64,000 nucleotides of DNA, from assembly GCA_011523055.1 (NCBI GenBank), contig WTHQ01000020.1:144114-208113 (forward strand), read 5' to 3'. Below the pieces are notes generated by a model. It ran no database searches and was not told the origin of the DNA. It saw only the letters and a program-made list of their open reading frames with translations. The position numbers and the translations under genes are program-made. Positions 52,006 through 61,464 of this stretch are shown here, piece after piece (position 1 is the first letter of the stretch; each line of letters begins with the position of its first letter). Source of the DNA: Methanobacteriota archaeon. GTDB lineage: Archaea; Thermoplasmatota; Poseidoniia; Poseidoniales; Thalassarchaeaceae.

Positions 52006-52087
52006 GTTCCGGAGGGCGGGGGAGGGATATATCAACGGCTGTGCGCACGAACCCCTGAGGCATGACGAGTGTCTTCGAGGTTGCGCG

Positions 52088-53116
52088 ATGTCCACTGAGT
52101 CGATTGGTTTTCTGAATCACGAGTCCTGCTGGACTACTTCCCGGTTGGGGGATTCAATCAGAACTGATTCCTCAGAGCTCCATGATTTAGACGAGGCCTT
52201 CGGGAAGCTCGCTGCAGATGAGCTCGACATCGCAATTATACCAGCGAAGATTGTACATGGGAGGCAAATGGATCTACTTTCCAAGGGATTGGTGGTCTCC
52301 GGGGCGATGAACCAGAACAGGCCTTTCCACGTCATGGTATCAGACGATAGGGTGAGGCACCTACCGAGATCGTCCATTGTGCTGAGTTCATCCAAAATAG
52401 TCAGGAGGCAGCTCCGAAGGCTCAGGCGGGACTTGCGTGTGCTTTCGCCAAAGGCATGGGCTGGAATCAACGAGGTCGAGCTCCCACAAGAAGGCCTGGA
52501 AGTCTGGATGGAGGGGCTCAGGAGGTCTGGTGAGATCGATGCATTCACCTTGTCAAGGGACTCCTTCGATAAGTTCGGTCTCAAGGCCAGAAGGTTCGCA
52601 CTCTGGCCCGAGCCCAAGGAGGCCGGTGGGTCATTCTTCCTACCGCCGATCTACAGCGACCTCCCACTCCTGATCACAAGGGAGGGGTTCCCCAAGACCA
52701 GATGTATTGAGTTGAGCGGTGAGGAGGGGTTGGCTGCATGGCATGTCATGAACGAGCTCTTCGGTTCCGAGAGTGATGAGATGATCGAAGGCATTGGGAT
52801 ATTGGTCAAACACCGGTCTATTTCCAGCTTGTTACAACAAGCGGAATCCACCAGGGACTTGGCTCTAGAGCAGTCCTGCAGGGACTCTGAGGGGGACATG
52901 CTTCCGGAAGAGACGCGTCTGATGGTTCGTATTGAGTACGTTTCTGACGACGGAACAAGGACATTCAGACTAGACAAAATTATCAGGCTCGACAACCTAC
53001 ACGGGGGGTGCGTGACAATGGACAGGGAGTGGAGATCGGTCTTCCACAAGTTGAGGGAATCCCAGCCCGAGCACCCCCGGTGGGGACCGGCATCACCAGC
53101 GTTCTTCAATGATTGA
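52088..53116 (+). CDS. Hydroxymethylbilane synthase (porphobilinogen deaminase)-like protein, probably divergent/non-catalytic
   Basis: AADELDIAIIPAKIV (cf. DIAVHSMKD), LPRSSIVLSSSKIVRRQLRRLRRDLRVL (cf. [27 protein letters not shown]), GEIDAFTLSRDSFDKFGLKARR (cf. [21 protein letters not shown]), FLPPIYSDLPLLITREG (cf. LPAVGQGAVGIE). Confidence 0.55.
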   Translation: MSTESIGFLNHESCWTTSRLGDSIRTDSSELHDLDEAFGKLAADELDIAIIPAKIVHGRQMDLLSKGLVVSGAMNQNRPFHVMVSDDRVRHLPRSSIVLSSSKIVRRQLRRLRRDLRVLSPKAWAGINEVELPQEGLEVWMEGLRRSGEIDAFTLSRDSFDKFGLKARRFALWPEPKEAGGSFFLPPIYSDLPLLITREGFPKTRCIELSGEEGLAAWHVMNELFGSESDEMIEGIGILVKHRSISSLLQQAESTRDLALEQSCRDSEGDMLPEETRLMVRIEYVSDDGTRTFRLDKIIRLDNLHGGCVTMDREWRSVFHKLRESQPEHPRWGPASPAFFND

Positions 53117-53182
53117 GCCAACTCACTGTGTTAGCCCCTTTTTCGACAGTGTTTCATAACCGATGCCTCCCGGGACAATCGT

Positions 53183-54121
53183 ATGCCGATTCCCAGGATT
53201 GGCTATGAGCCCCTCAACAGCCTCTATCGAGCGGACCTAAGGGCCCTGAGGTCGATCGCAGCTGAGAACGGAATCAACAAGAGGGGGTCAGTGGAGGTGC
53301 TGAGGGCCAGTTTGATTCATCGGATGGTACTCCCTGGAGTTGATCTGTCGTGGGAGGGCATACAATCGAAAAGCAATGCTGAGCTCGGGGATTTGCTCAG
53401 AATCTTCGGTGTGAAGGCATCAGGTTCTCACAGGGAGAGGCGCCAAAGGATGTGGCTGCATGTCTCGCAAGACGCCAACAAGATGACGGTGGACTCCCTG
53501 GCACTGGCGGGTCGGGAGGAGGTCGTTCACCTATGCGAGATGCTGGAGCTGCCAACTGAGGGTACGAGGACCGTGCTCGTCGGCCGTGTTGCAGGCGTGC
53601 TGACGAGTCAAAACAAGGCATGGGGCAGGATAAAGAGGAGTCTGCGGAGGAACGGTCTGACCTCAATGCCGAGATTTTCCACGATCGATTTCAAACAAGT
53701 TGGGAGCACGGCCTCCATTGAGGTCAGAGAGGCGACCAACGCGGTGTTGGAAAATGTAAGCGAGATCCTGGTCGGACTTGGAATTAATAATCCGGATGAG
53801 TCCGATGCAAGGGGGATCTTGTCCCCCGTTGACTTCGCAAGGATGGTTCAGACGGTTGGACTGTTGAGAGGGGCTCTCTGGACCAGAGACTCAACGGATT
53901 TCCTTGTCAAATTGATGGAGGCCCGGGGTCGTTCCATTTCTGGGAACTCTTCTCCTGAGGCCATACACAGGGCGGCCTCGGCGATCACGGATGAATGGGC
54001 TCATGGCGATGGCGCCACGATCAGAACCTACACTATCGCCGACCTAGAGGAGCGCTATGACTCGGAGGGGCTTGAGAAGCTCAAGCGCCTCGTCAGGTCC
54101 ATCAGACCTCGGTCAGCTTGA
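53183..54121 (+). CDS. Protein with three SAP-like helix-extended-helix repeats, unknown function
   Basis: LYRADLRALRSIAAENGINKRGSVEVLRASLIHRM; SNAELGDLLRIFGVKASGSHRERRQRMWLHVS; AGREEVVHLCEMLELPTEGTRTVLVGRVAGVL. Confidence 0.5.
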   Translation: MPIPRIGYEPLNSLYRADLRALRSIAAENGINKRGSVEVLRASLIHRMVLPGVDLSWEGIQSKSNAELGDLLRIFGVKASGSHRERRQRMWLHVSQDANKMTVDSLALAGREEVVHLCEMLELPTEGTRTVLVGRVAGVLTSQNKAWGRIKRSLRRNGLTSMPRFSTIDFKQVGSTASIEVREATNAVLENVSEILVGLGINNPDESDARGILSPVDFARMVQTVGLLRGALWTRDSTDFLVKLMEARGRSISGNSSPEAIHRAASAITDEWAHGDGATIRTYTIADLEERYDSEGLEKLKRLVRSIRPRSA

Positions 54122-55055
54122 ACCATCCAAACTTGTGCTCGGATATTCTTCCTCCGACCGCCCTCAATGAGTCTATGGCGTCCTCGGCGTCTTGCCGGGA
54201 ATGGCCATGGACACTGCATTCCCTGATTATGGCGTCATAGTCGACGCCCTCGCCCCGATCTCCAGCTGCGATGGTGGAGATGATGACGTCCTCCAGTGAC
54301 ATGTCCCCCTCTGCCCTTTTTTCCGTTACTTCGGCAGTGGTTTCGTTTGTAGCAGGGGAGTTGGGTTCTGGATCTGGGCTCCGGTTCACGATCTCCACGG
54401 ACCTCCCCAACGCGGCGTTCAGTGCCTGGAGCACGTCCAGCATATACACCTCGGATTCAAAATCTGGGTAATGGGCCCTCGACAGAAGCATCCCATCGAC
54501 AAGGTCCTCGGGGATGCCTGCTGCTCTGAAACCTGCAATGCTCTGTTCGGAGCTCAGGGCCTTCTCATAGGCGTCGATCCTGCGAAGAGTCGCGTCTGCG
54601 GTCTCGGCTAACCACTCAACATAGGCTTGGCTGTCTATCTCGCGCATCTCCTGCGCGTTGTAGGAGGTGAACACCCCCCCATCCTCTGTGGTGAACGATC
54701 TCTGCTTCCCCACGACCATCATGATGAAGCGGTCCCCTCGCTCGAACCTCGCGTGTATCTCCTCGGCCTCAGGATGCAACTCCGGGTTGAATGGAGATAC
54801 CTCGACCCGATGGGTCCCCGTGACGTCGATCAGGTTGAATCGGAAGCTCTGGCCACTCTCGCTCTCCCTACGCTCTGAGCTGTCGATGGTTCCAGCGATC
54901 AGTGCCCGATTTATCTTGGCTCCGAGCCTAGTCACCATGTACCCCGGATCATATTCGCCCGAGCCCTGCTCAGGTAGTGTCGCGTCTCGGTATTCGTGTG
55001 CGAAGACACGAACAGCAGACTGCCTTCCGACCCTGATGGGACTTGAGAATGTCAT
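54102..55055 (-). CDS. RPA-associated OB-fold protein (COG3390-like)
   Basis: REPAVRVFAHEYRDATL-type start; GAKINRALIAGTIDSSERRESESGQSFRFNLIDVTGTHRVEVSPFNPE; follows and overlaps the rpa gene. Start inside the track ORF at MTFSSPIRVGRQ. Confidence 0.75.
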   Translation of the reverse strand: MTFSSPIRVGRQSAVRVFAHEYRDATLPEQGSGEYDPGYMVTRLGAKINRALIAGTIDSSERRESESGQSFRFNLIDVTGTHRVEVSPFNPELHPEAEEIHARFERGDRFIMMVVGKQRSFTTEDGGVFTSYNAQEMREIDSQAYVEWLAETADATLRRIDAYEKALSSEQSIAGFRAAGIPEDLVDGMLLSRAHYPDFESEVYMLDVLQALNAALGRSVEIVNRSPDPEPNSPATNETTAEVTEKRAEGDMSLEDVIISTIAAGDRGEGVDYDAIIRECSVHGHSRQDAEDAIDSLRAVGGRISEHKFGWFKLTEV

Positions 55056-56752
55056 AGAACCACCCCCCATCTCTCAATCGCGGACTCGGCGATTTCAACG
55101 GGGTTCGCCTCCAATACGCTCACGCTCTCCGCCTGGATCATGCATCCTCGGTCGTCGTTTATCGCCCGCCCGTTCACTGTGACCCGGCGCCCTAGGAACC
55201 TCTCCTTCAGCGTCGCAGCGAAGGCGTCCCTGCCACCAGACCTAATCTGCTCTGCGATGTCCTGGAAGGACTTCCCGATCACTGATTCTGCTGGCTCCCT
55301 CGAGACGAGGAGGCTTGCGTTGGAGACTCCGGAGTCAATGACCATCATCAACCTCAGATCCTCTGACCCCTCGACTTCTCCGTGCTCGCCGCACATACCA
55401 TCTCTCAGAACCCTTCGGCACCCCTCCTTTGTGCACCTAAGGATTATGCCGGAGTCGGATCGAACTGAAACAATCCTGCCAGTGGTGGACACCCCCCTCC
55501 TGGAGCCCCCTGATGTGAGGGCATCCAGGTCCTCTTCGACCCAATGATTCGATGAGTCGATTGGCCCAAATGGAGCCTTCTCCAGTATCTCGATCTGGTC
55601 TGGATCGTCCATCACCAGATCTGGGGACCCTTGCCAGGCTTGCACTCTTGCCCCAGTGACCCGTATGAATGATCCTGGTTGAAGGTCGACCTTCCCCCAC
55701 GAGGTAAGCCTGCACCTCCCGCTGGGATCCTGGACCTCCCCGCTCCGGACCTCTCGGGTTTCCCCGTCCTTGGTGGTGAATGACCGTACGCTCCAATCGA
55801 CCACCTGTAGCTCGATTTCAACGTCCCTCATGCCATCCCGGAGGCTCATTATTGTGGATTTTGACCCCTCTTGGATGTCATCCGTGGATGGGAATGAGCC
55901 GTCATGGTATGGCTCTATTTTGGTGTAGTCTCCAATGTTGATCTCGGGGGTGTCTCTGAACCTCTTGACCTGTGCATTCTCGATTTTGACCAAGTCGCCC
56001 TCCTTCACATCCAGTGCCCTCCACGACAGGAATCCAATGCTGCCAGTTTGGTCCCCCACTCTCCCCCTCACAACGTCAATGACGCCTGAGCCGTCCCTCC
56101 TTACGATCTGGTCGGGTGCCACCGATAGGACACGGGCCACTATGGAGACGGTGTTCTCGCCTTGGGATGCCTGCTGTATGGTAATGGGCTCTGAGGTCGG
56201 CACGACAGGAGTGCCTGATCCCTCCTTCAACACCGAGACCCTGGATGTCTGGTTAATGTTAATCGATCTCTTTCCATTCCACTCATTGACTGAAACACCC
56301 TCAAGCCTGACGACGGAGTTAGGCAGGAGGTCCTGGGACTTGTTTCCCCAGTCCTTGAACTCCCATCTCGTTCGGTCACCCTCCCATGGAGAGTCCTCAA
56401 TGAAGCCGAAGCCAATTTGCCGCTCCTCGCCCCTCACTTGTTGCATCCGGGAGTTGTACGTTGAGACCATTACCTCGATTGAGACGTTCCGGTCGTTGGA
56501 CCCAAGCTCGGAGAACCTTGCAACCTTCTTGGCCTCCAAAGCTGGTTGACTGTTCGTTGTATCAGCGTTTGATCCAGGATCCATGAATTTACGGACAACG
56601 GACCTGAGTGCATCTCTCGGGGGTATCAGGAACTCATTCTCGTATCTCTCGAATTCCTTTGCCACCTCTTCAGGGTCTGCGTTGCTCGCCTCTTGCAGGA
56701 CTAACTTTACCTCAGTCTCGTACTTTCCATCACTCAAAATTACCACTTCCAT
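55052..56752 (-). CDS. rpa: Replication factor A (RPA, single-stranded DNA-binding, multiple OB folds, zinc finger)
   Basis: Repeated OB-fold segments (NTVSIVARVLSVAPDQIVRRDGSGVIDVVRGRVGDQTGSIGFLSW; VEIELQVVDWSVRSFTTKDGETREVRSGEVQDPSGRCRLTSWG) and C-terminal CTKEGCRRVLRDGMCGEH. Confidence 0.9.
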   Translation of the reverse strand: MEVVILSDGKYETEVKLVLQEASNADPEEVAKEFERYENEFLIPPRDALRSVVRKFMDPGSNADTTNSQPALEAKKVARFSELGSNDRNVSIEVMVSTYNSRMQQVRGEERQIGFGFIEDSPWEGDRTRWEFKDWGNKSQDLLPNSVVRLEGVSVNEWNGKRSININQTSRVSVLKEGSGTPVVPTSEPITIQQASQGENTVSIVARVLSVAPDQIVRRDGSGVIDVVRGRVGDQTGSIGFLSWRALDVKEGDLVKIENAQVKRFRDTPEINIGDYTKIEPYHDGSFPSTDDIQEGSKSTIMSLRDGMRDVEIELQVVDWSVRSFTTKDGETREVRSGEVQDPSGRCRLTSWGKVDLQPGSFIRVTGARVQAWQGSPDLVMDDPDQIEILEKAPFGPIDSSNHWVEEDLDALTSGGSRRGVSTTGRIVSVRSDSGIILRCTKEGCRRVLRDGMCGEHGEVEGSEDLRLMMVIDSGVSNASLLVSREPAESVIGKSFQDIAEQIRSGGRDAFAATLKERFLGRRVTVNGRAINDDRGCMIQAESVSVLEANPVEIAESAIERWGVVL

Positions 56753-57021
56753 CAGGTCAGAGCATCGAATCTGCCGTGATCTGTTCCGCGGGTTGCATCC
56801 TTAGCGATAGGACATACAATGAGGGGGGAACTTGTGCATGTTGGGGCAGACTCGACACATCCTCACCTTGGAGTAGTAATGCCGCATGTGGCGGTTATTG
56901 AACATGGCCTTCAATTATGATTCGCTCCATGGCTCACGAATCCACTAAAATTGTCAATTTATGGGTCCTTTCAGCACGATTACTACTAAAACTTCAAGTT
57001 GAGAGAAATATCCTTGTTCCC

Positions 57022-57858
57022 ATGGAAAACCTACCAGCATGGCAGCGACCACCCAATGAAATGAATGCATTCAGCTTGATGCTGTACGCTCAATTCGGCA
57101 TTATTGCCGCGATCGCAACATGGTTCCTCCCAGACGAAATCTCAGAAATCGGAGTAGCTTCGTCGGTGCTTGTGGTGGGATTGTTGGGCATCGGTTTTCT
57201 GCAACTTCTCCAGGTCAAGAACGGGCGTATCATGACTTACCCGATCATAGCCCTACTCGCTCTTTCATGGGTGGCCTTGGGTGAGTTCGGGCTAGAGGAT
57301 GCGGTCTTCGTCGTCATTTTCATGTCCGTCTTATTCTCGTTCGTACTCTACATCCCCGCACTCGGCTTTGATGAGTTTGGCCTCAAAATGAGTCGGCCAC
57401 GCAGGAAGTTGCTCTTGGTGTTGATGCTCACTGTATTCGCGACATTGTGGTTTGGCCTAGATGCGATCGAGTTTGCCGTTGCTGGCGAGGCGGAGGTATG
57501 GGACGAGGAGCTTGACGAGGATATCATGGTAGAGCTCTCCACTGCTGAGTTTGGTGCCATGGCCGCAGCAGCTGCGCTCTATGTGGTCGGGATCATCGTA
57601 CTGATCCTGTCAGGGGGTTTCGGAGTTCGGTTGGGGCCCATAATGCCAGAGCAAGCCGGCTTAGCACTTGCTCTGGGCAACGGCCTCATGGGGGTCTTCT
57701 GGTTCTTGACCGAGGGGTTCTACCTCGAGGTTCCCCTCAATATCATCGCCGTCGGTGGCATGATGTTCCTACCCGTCCTAGGATTCTTCAGACAAGGCGA
57801 GGAGGGCAGCCAAGGGGGCGTTGCCGTGGCCCCAGCTCCCGAGGATGCCTCGGCCTAG
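57022..57858 (+). CDS. Multi-pass membrane protein, unknown function
   Basis: MENLPAWQRPPNEMNAFSLMLYAQFGIIAAIATWFLPDEISEIG...; about 7-8 hydrophobic helices. Confidence 0.6.
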   Translation: MENLPAWQRPPNEMNAFSLMLYAQFGIIAAIATWFLPDEISEIGVASSVLVVGLLGIGFLQLLQVKNGRIMTYPIIALLALSWVALGEFGLEDAVFVVIFMSVLFSFVLYIPALGFDEFGLKMSRPRRKLLLVLMLTVFATLWFGLDAIEFAVAGEAEVWDEELDEDIMVELSTAEFGAMAAAAALYVVGIIVLILSGGFGVRLGPIMPEQAGLALALGNGLMGVFWFLTEGFYLEVPLNIIAVGGMMFLPVLGFFRQGEEGSQGGVAVAPAPEDASA

Positions 57859-58049
57859 TTGAGCACCGACTGGTTCCGGGACCAAGACGGGACAACGACT
57901 GGTGGTCAGCCAAAGATCGATCCCAGAAGGATTAATTGCCAAATCAGCACCTTTGACGTCAGCCGATCCCAGTGGAATTCCAAAGGCACGTTAAGGCACC
58001 TAGTTCTCTGCTGGATGATTTTATTCGTAGCAACTGATTGGACGCAACG

Positions 58050-58601
58050 ATGGTTGACACGACTCATATTCGGATTGGAATCCTCACCGCATCTGATCGT
58101 GCAACATCGGGAGAATACGAGGACCTCAGTGGGCCTGAGATTCAATGTCTCCTCGATGAGATACTAACAAACCCCATTGATTTCCACAAAAGGCTGGTCC
58201 CGGACAACATCGAGGAGATCTCAGACGCCCTCATCGAGCTCTGCGACGACCTCGGGTGTGCTCTCATCCTCACCACGGGCGGAACAGGGCCCGCACCAAG
58301 AGACGTCACCCCTGAGGCCACCGAGGGCGTCTGCGACCGGGTCCTGCCTGGGTTCGGCGAGAGGATGAGGTCGATCTCCTTGAAGTACGTGCCCACGGCG
58401 ATCCTGTCCAGACAGGTCGCGGGAACGAGGGGGGCCTGCCTGATAGTCAACCTGCCAGGCTCACCGAGGTCGATACGGGAGACGCTCGAGGAGTTGTTCC
58501 CCTCGATACCGTATTGCATAGACCTGATCGGTGGGCCCTACATCACCACGAGGAGCGGAAGGATGGACGCCTACAGGCCGCCTCATGCCAGAAGGGAATA
58601 G
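58050..58601 (+). CDS. moaB: MoaB/Mog family molybdenum cofactor biosynthesis protein
   Basis: IRIGILTASDRATSGEYEDLSGPEIQCLL ... LILTTGGTGPAPRDVTPEATEGVCDRVLPGFGERMRSISLKYVPTAILSRQVAGTRGACLIVNLPGSPRSIRETLEEL. Confidence 0.92.
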   Translation: MVDTTHIRIGILTASDRATSGEYEDLSGPEIQCLLDEILTNPIDFHKRLVPDNIEEISDALIELCDDLGCALILTTGGTGPAPRDVTPEATEGVCDRVLPGFGERMRSISLKYVPTAILSRQVAGTRGACLIVNLPGSPRSIRETLEELFPSIPYCIDLIGGPYITTRSGRMDAYRPPHARRE

Positions 58602-58630
58602 TTGATGACGAGTCGGCCGTGGCGTGGCCC

Positions 58631-59458
58631 ATGGCCAAGATGAAGAGTGGCGGACAACGAGACGGACGTGGGAGTGAGGAGATGCGGGGCATCAGTGTGG
58701 AGTTCGACTTCACTCCCAATGCCCTGGCCTCAATTCTCTACAAGCAAGGGAACACCATGGTCCTCGCGACCGTCACGGCGGATGAGGGGTTGCCGAGGTG
58801 GTTCCCCCGCAACGCCACTCGCGGCTGGATTCACGCCGAGTACTCATTGCTGCCAGGATCGACCAACACCCGATTCAGGAGGGAGCGCAACGGTGCGAAG
58901 GGAAGGACCCACGAGATAGAGAGGCTCGTGGCGAGGTCCCTCAGAGGCGCCGTTGATCTCGAGCAGTTGGGGCCGTTGTCCATGACCGTCGACTGCGAGA
59001 TCCTGAACGCCGATGGAGGCACCCGATGCGCCTCGATCACCGCTGGGAGCATCGCGCTGAGGCTCGCCATTCGGAGGCTGATCGCATCTGGCAGGTGCCT
59101 GCCCGCCGCACTGAGGCCGACTGATCAACAGAGGAAGGAAGGGTGGAGCGCTCCCGAGCTGTCGGATGATGACGCGAAAGGCCACGAGATGGCCGTGATG
59201 CCACATGACGTCGCTGCCCTGAGCGTCGGAATGGTGGATGGTGAGGTGAGGGTCGACCTAGACTACGTGCTCGACTCGAATGCTGATGTCGACATGAACG
59301 TGGTCATGACAAGCGCAGGCTCCTTCGTAGAGGTGCAGGGTACGGGCGAGGAGGCCACGTACACCAGGGAGGAGCTGGACTCACTCATCGACAGCGCCGT
59401 CAGGGGCATCAAGAGGCTCCACGAGTACCAGGTGCAGGTGCTCGATGGCGTGAATTGA
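58631..59458 (+). CDS. rph: Ribonuclease PH (bacterial-type)
   Basis: MAKMKSGGQRDGRG ... GNTMVLATVTADEGLPRWFPRNATRGWIHAEYSLLPGSTNTRFRRERNGAKGRTHEIERLVARSLRGAVDLEQLGPLSMTVDCEILNADGGTRCASITAGSIAL. Confidence 0.88.
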   Translation: MAKMKSGGQRDGRGSEEMRGISVEFDFTPNALASILYKQGNTMVLATVTADEGLPRWFPRNATRGWIHAEYSLLPGSTNTRFRRERNGAKGRTHEIERLVARSLRGAVDLEQLGPLSMTVDCEILNADGGTRCASITAGSIALRLAIRRLIASGRCLPAALRPTDQQRKEGWSAPELSDDDAKGHEMAVMPHDVAALSVGMVDGEVRVDLDYVLDSNADVDMNVVMTSAGSFVEVQGTGEEATYTREELDSLIDSAVRGIKRLHEYQVQVLDGVN

Positions 59459-59534
59459 TGGTGGGACTGGCCGGACTTGAACCAGCGGCCTCCGCATCTT
59501 CAGTGCGGCGCTCTCCCAACTGAGCTACAGTCCC
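59459..59534 (-). tRNA. tRNA-Phe (GAA), CCA encoded
   Basis: Reverse complement gggactgtagctcagttgggagagcgccgcactGAAgatgcggaggccgctggttcaagtccggccagtcccacca; standard cloverleaf. Confidence 0.96.
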
Positions 59535-59627
59535 GTGGGCATCCCTCGGCACCCCGATCTAAGTATCAAGCCTTCCGAGCGACTCATTCAATACGGGGTG
59601 GCATGGGTGGATACGCAGGGTGAGGGC

Positions 59628-60443
59628 ATGTCTATCGCAAGCAGGGCCAAGCGCATCACGACCAACACTCTTCAGGAGATGAAGGCCAACAGCGAGAAAA
59701 TCGCCATGCTGACTGCCTACGACTACTCGCTGGCCAGGCTCGTGGATGGATCGGGCATCGACGTCATCCTGGTGGGCGACTCCGCCTCCAACGTCATGGC
59801 GGGCCACGAAACGACGGTCCCCATCACGCTGGACCAGATGATCTACCACGCCCAGAGCGTGGTCAGGGCGGTCCAGAGGGCGCTCGTGGTCGTCGACATG
59901 CCGTTCGGGACCTACCAGAGCGACTCGAACAACGCGCTCAAGTCGGCTGTCCGCATAATGAAGGAGACAGGCGGCCACGCCGTGAAGCTCGAGGGGGGGA
60001 GCGAGGTGCTACCAGCCGTCAGGAAGATCATCGACGCAGGGATCCCCGTGATGGGGCATCTGGGGCTCACCCCCCAGTCCATCTACAAATTCGGGACCTA
60101 CAGCGTCAGGGCGAAACAGGAGGAGGAGGCGGAGCGGCTGATGCAGGATGCTATCGACCTACAGGAGGCTGGTTGCTTCTCCATCGTCTTCGAGAAGATA
60201 CCCGCCGAGCTAGCCGCCAGGGTGAGCTCCTCGTTGACGATACCCACCATAGGCATCGGAGCCGGGGTCGATTGCGATGGCCAGGTGCTGGTCCTCCATG
60301 ACATGCTCGGCATAACCCAGGAGTTCAGCCCGAGGTTCCTGAGGCGGTACGCCGACCTCGAGAACACCATTGAGGCCGCCATCACCGGTTACATATCCGA
60401 TGTCAGGGCGAAATCCTTCCCATCGGACGACGAGTCGTACTGA
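59628..60443 (+). CDS. panB: 3-methyl-2-oxobutanoate hydroxymethyltransferase
   Basis: [74 protein letters not shown] ... [44 protein letters not shown]. Confidence 0.95.
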   Translation: MSIASRAKRITTNTLQEMKANSEKIAMLTAYDYSLARLVDGSGIDVILVGDSASNVMAGHETTVPITLDQMIYHAQSVVRAVQRALVVVDMPFGTYQSDSNNALKSAVRIMKETGGHAVKLEGGSEVLPAVRKIIDAGIPVMGHLGLTPQSIYKFGTYSVRAKQEEEAERLMQDAIDLQEAGCFSIVFEKIPAELAARVSSSLTIPTIGIGAGVDCDGQVLVLHDMLGITQEFSPRFLRRYADLENTIEAAITGYISDVRAKSFPSDDESY

Positions 60444-60491
60444 TCGGGCCGTGGCATAGGTTGAAGGGCAATCTCGTCCCAAGGCGGTAAC

Positions 60492-61463
60492 ATGGCGTCG
60501 ACCGAGATGTGGGTTGAGCGCCATAGGCCGCGATCGGTCTCGGAGATGAAGGGGCAGGCGACCATCGTCGATCGACTGAGGGCATATGCCAGCCAGAGGG
60601 ACTTCCCGCACCTCCTGTTCGCGGGCCCGCCAGGCACTGGGAAGACCACCGCAGCGCTCGCCTTGGCGAGGGACGTGTTCCAGGACCCCGGCGTCTACTC
60701 GAGGAACCTGTTGGAGATGAACGCGAGTGACGAGCGGGGGCTCCAGTCGGTCAGGACCAAGGTCAAGGAGTTCGCCAGGATGGCGCCCGACAAGAGCGTC
60801 CCCTTCAAGCTGATATTCCTGGACGAGGCAGACGCGCTGACCCCCGATGCCCAGGGGGCGCTCAGGAGGATAATGGAGCAGTATGCCGGGACATGCAGGT
60901 TCATCCTATCCTGCAACTACTCCTCCAAGATCATCGAGCCCATACAATCGAGGTGCGCCGTCTTCAGGTTCAGGCCACTGGCCGAGGACCAGATCCTCGA
61001 GATGGTCCAAGAGGTCGCAGAGGCGGAGGGGCTCTCCCTCGAGGACGATGGGGCCGCTGCCGTGGTGCATGTCGCGATAGGCGACCTCCGCAGGGCCATA
61101 ACAGCCCTGCAGGTCGCTGCCTCGCTATCGAGCAAGATCACCCGGGACCTCGTCTACGAGACCACGGCCACGGCCCCCCCGGAGGAGCTGCATGCATACC
61201 TCAGGAGCTGCCAGGAGGACGGCTTCCAACCAGCGAGGAGGAAGATGTACGCCATCATCGACCGCTTCGGGCTCGCTGGCACGGACATCGTGAACCAGCT
61301 CCATCGGAGCCTTGGCGAGGTCCAGTTCATGACCGAGAGGGAGAAGCTCTCAGTCACCGAGGCCATGGCCGAGGCCGACTTCAGGTTGGTCGAGGGCGGC
61401 GGGGAGTCCCTCCAGCTTGACGCCCTCACGGCCAGGATATGCTCTACCCTGAACATCGGCTGA
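60492..61463 (+). CDS. rfcS: Replication factor C small subunit
   Basis: WVERHRPRSVSEMKGQATIVDRLRAYASQRDFPHLLFAGPPGTGKTTAALALARDVF ... ASDERGLQSVRTKVKEFAR ... KLIFLDEADALTPDAQGALRRIMEQYAGTCRFILSCNYSSKIIEPIQSRCAVFRF. Confidence 0.97.
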   Translation: MASTEMWVERHRPRSVSEMKGQATIVDRLRAYASQRDFPHLLFAGPPGTGKTTAALALARDVFQDPGVYSRNLLEMNASDERGLQSVRTKVKEFARMAPDKSVPFKLIFLDEADALTPDAQGALRRIMEQYAGTCRFILSCNYSSKIIEPIQSRCAVFRFRPLAEDQILEMVQEVAEAEGLSLEDDGAAAVVHVAIGDLRRAITALQVAASLSSKITRDLVYETTATAPPEELHAYLRSCQEDGFQPARRKMYAIIDRFGLAGTDIVNQLHRSLGEVQFMTEREKLSVTEAMAEADFRLVEGGGESLQLDALTARICSTLNIG

Positions 61464-61464
61464 G

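Noticed and set aside
60893-61420. 175-aa ORF over rfcS
   Set aside because: R/G/P-rich shadow ORF in a GC-rich gene; rfcS frame is unambiguous.
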